From contig JAFTUB010000039.1 of assembly GCA_017466495.1 (NCBI GenBank), forward strand, positions 1-30,541: a stretch of DNA of 30,541 nucleotides. The letters run 5' to 3'. A program made the position numbers and the translations under genes. The DNA is from Clostridia bacterium. GTDB lineage: Bacteria > Bacillota > Clostridia > Oscillospirales > CAG-272. Below, piece after piece: positions 29,168 through 30,541 of the stretch (its first letter is position 1; each line of letters begins with the position of its first letter). The notes under the pieces were generated by a model. It saw only the letters and a program-made list of their open reading frames with translations, ran no database searches and had not been told where the DNA came from.

Positions 29168-30535
29168 TCAGGGCGCGGTGTTTTCGGTGCCCGAGACTTC
29201 CGCGGCATCGGGAAGGCAGAGGGCGTAGAGCTCAATGCTGTCGGTGATGGGGATCCACTTGTTCTCTCCCCCAACCACCACGGCGATGAACTCCCGACCG
29301 TCATCCCGCACGGCCATGCTGACCAGGCATCGGCGGGCTTCCAGGGTGTAGCCTGTCTTGCCGGCGGTGAGCTTCATGCCGGGCAGCTCGTCCCCGGAAA
29401 GGTAGGAGAAGAGAGTGCTGGTGAGCAGAATACCCTCGGGGTTCTGTTCGGTTTTTGCGGTGGTGTACTGGTAGGTGGAGAGGATCTCCCGCAGGGGCTC
29501 GATCTGCATGGCGTAGGAGAAGATGGCGGCGATCTCACGGACGGTGCTGTAGTGATTATCGTTGTGGAGACCGCTGGCGTTGGTGAAGTGGGTTTCGGTC
29601 AGCCCCATCTCGGCGGCCTTTTGGTTCATCCGCTCGGCGAATGCGGCCTCGGAGCCGGCCACCAGCTCGGACAGGGCCGAGGTGGCATCCGCACCGGAGG
29701 GCAGGGCGGCGGCATAGAACAGATCGATCACCGGTACCGTTTCCCCAGCGGCAAAGCCGGCGCGGGAAGCGTTGGCTTCCACCAGGGGGTTGATCAGCCC
29801 GGCGGTGAAGGTGTAGGTGAGGTCGAAGCTTTCCAGGCTTTCATAGGCCACGATCAGGGTCATGACCTTGGTCATGGAGGCGGGAAAGATTCGCTCGGCG
29901 GACAGGCGCTCTGCCAGTATGGTGCCGTTGGCCATATCAATGAGCACGGCGTGGGTGGACTGCACCTTCTCTCCCGCAGGGACGGTGGCAGAGGTGGGAA
30001 CGGCAATCACTGCAGCAGGGCCGGGAGGCTCGGTTTCGGGCGGCGCGGTGGTTACGGGGACGGGAAGCCCTTCCTCCGAGGTCTGCAGGCCTGCGGTCTG
30101 GGCATTGGCGGCCAGATCCAGTGCCTGGCGATGGCGGTGGTAGGCGATCCCTCCCACCACAAGGCCTGCGGCTACCAAAAGAAAGATCAGGATCAGCAGG
30201 AGAATGGGGCCGGGATGTACCTTTTTTCTGCGCTTTTTCGGGACACAGCACTGCACCTGCATCTGTACGCCCTGAGCTTCTCGGGCCCGCAGAAGCCGCT
30301 CCCGTTCATCGGGGCGGGGAGTCTGCGGCCGAACACCGGGGCGAGGCTCGCCGTAAGGGGGCTGCGGGCGGCGGACGGTCTGCGGAGCGGAATTGCGCGG
30401 AGGCGCATACTGCTGTCCCGTGGAGCCGGGATGGATGGGGGATTGCGCAGGGGGACGGCGGGGGCCGCCGACCCGAGGCTGGGGCGTGCCGTCGGTGCGA
30501 GTCCCGCGGCGTGGGCTGGGTGGTTGCGTATTCAC
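29168..30535 (-). CDS. Membrane-anchored D-alanyl-D-alanine carboxypeptidase (peptidase S11), start uncertain
   Basis: A 455-residue penicillin-binding carboxypeptidase that trims pentapeptides of peptidoglycan. Catalytic motifs: S220-M-T-K223, S280-G-A282 (usually SGN) and K393-T-G395. Before them lie a Pro/Arg-rich cytoplasmic segment (1-100), a basic KKRRKK patch and one membrane helix (about 109-131), then a Pro/Thr-rich linker to about 185. The long cytoplasmic tail and type II anchor are unlike the cleaved signal of DacA/DacF; no C-terminal amphipathic anchor is seen. The apparent start is GTG 30535, six bases from the window edge, and the frame stays open beyond it, so the true start may be outside. 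Followed by two terminators. Confidence 0.85.
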   Translation of the reverse strand: MNTQPPSPRRGTRTDGTPQPRVGGPRRPPAQSPIHPGSTGQQYAPPRNSAPQTVRRPQPPYGEPRPGVRPQTPRPDERERLLRAREAQGVQMQVQCCVPKKRRKKVHPGPILLLILIFLLVAAGLVVGGIAYHRHRQALDLAANAQTAGLQTSEEGLPVPVTTAPPETEPPGPAAVIAVPTSATVPAGEKVQSTHAVLIDMANGTILAERLSAERIFPASMTKVMTLIVAYESLESFDLTYTFTAGLINPLVEANASRAGFAAGETVPVIDLFYAAALPSGADATSALSELVAGSEAAFAERMNQKAAEMGLTETHFTNASGLHNDNHYSTVREIAAIFSYAMQIEPLREILSTYQYTTAKTEQNPEGILLTSTLFSYLSGDELPGMKLTAGKTGYTLEARRCLVSMAVRDDGREFIAVVVGGENKWIPITDSIELYALCLPDAAEVSGTENTAP

Positions 30536-30541
30536 GGTTCT

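Overview
The window looks like a chromosome segment of an anaerobic, spore-lineage member of the Clostridia, probably an Oscillospiraceae/Ruminococcaceae-type gut bacterium. The support is indirect: GC-rich coding with AT-rich sigma-A promoters, strong AGGAGG ribosome sites, a TepA-type ClpP-like protease, a CotH protein, AsnA-type asparagine synthetase, Tn916-type integration genes, an FeoA/FeoB/Cys-rich iron cassette, and a GC-rich interspersed repeat that I recall from this group. The species cannot be named from the sequence.

Layout. 1-1.9 kb is the right end of a Tn916-like integrative element (excisionase, tyrosine integrase, arm-type repeats, inferred attachment junction). It abuts a LarA-like gene (1962-3230) and a Gfo/Idh/MocA oxidoreductase with its own promoter (3482-4732). 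A small XRE regulator and a SLOG-type protein diverge from a palindrome-rich spacer (4.8-5.6 kb). The ferrous-iron operon feoA-feoB-Cys-rich peptide (5.7-8.3 kb) carries three copies of one operator, GTTAG-N6-CTAAC. A VTC-domain protein, a DUF4956 membrane protein and a secreted CotH-family protein form one operon (8.4-12.2 kb).

From 12.2 to 15.9 kb a lower-GC island on the minus strand encodes an ECF sigma factor, three polytopic membrane proteins and an ABC ATPase, with every junction overlapping. Next on the minus strand come tepA, then an FtsX permease / ABC ATPase / CPBP protease operon (16.9-20.3 kb), then asnA. A plus-strand promoter drives a small unknown 80-residue protein. A four-gene minus-strand unit follows: winged-helix regulator, two tandem HAD phosphatases, and a DUF4091/GH123-like protein. 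An AT-rich 0.5-kb spacer with an inverted repeat separates it from typA. The right end holds a structured interspersed repeat, a small DUF6514-like protein, and a D-Ala-D-Ala carboxypeptidase that runs to the window edge.

How the genes work together. The iron operon appears to be controlled by a DtxR-like metal sensor encoded elsewhere. The VTC-DUF4956-CotH trio suggests a phosphotransfer or polyphosphate-linked surface process that is not well understood. Two separate ABC systems (the sigma-linked island and the FtsX/CPBP set) look like envelope-stress or peptide-export/resistance modules. No CRISPR, rRNA or tRNA genes were seen.
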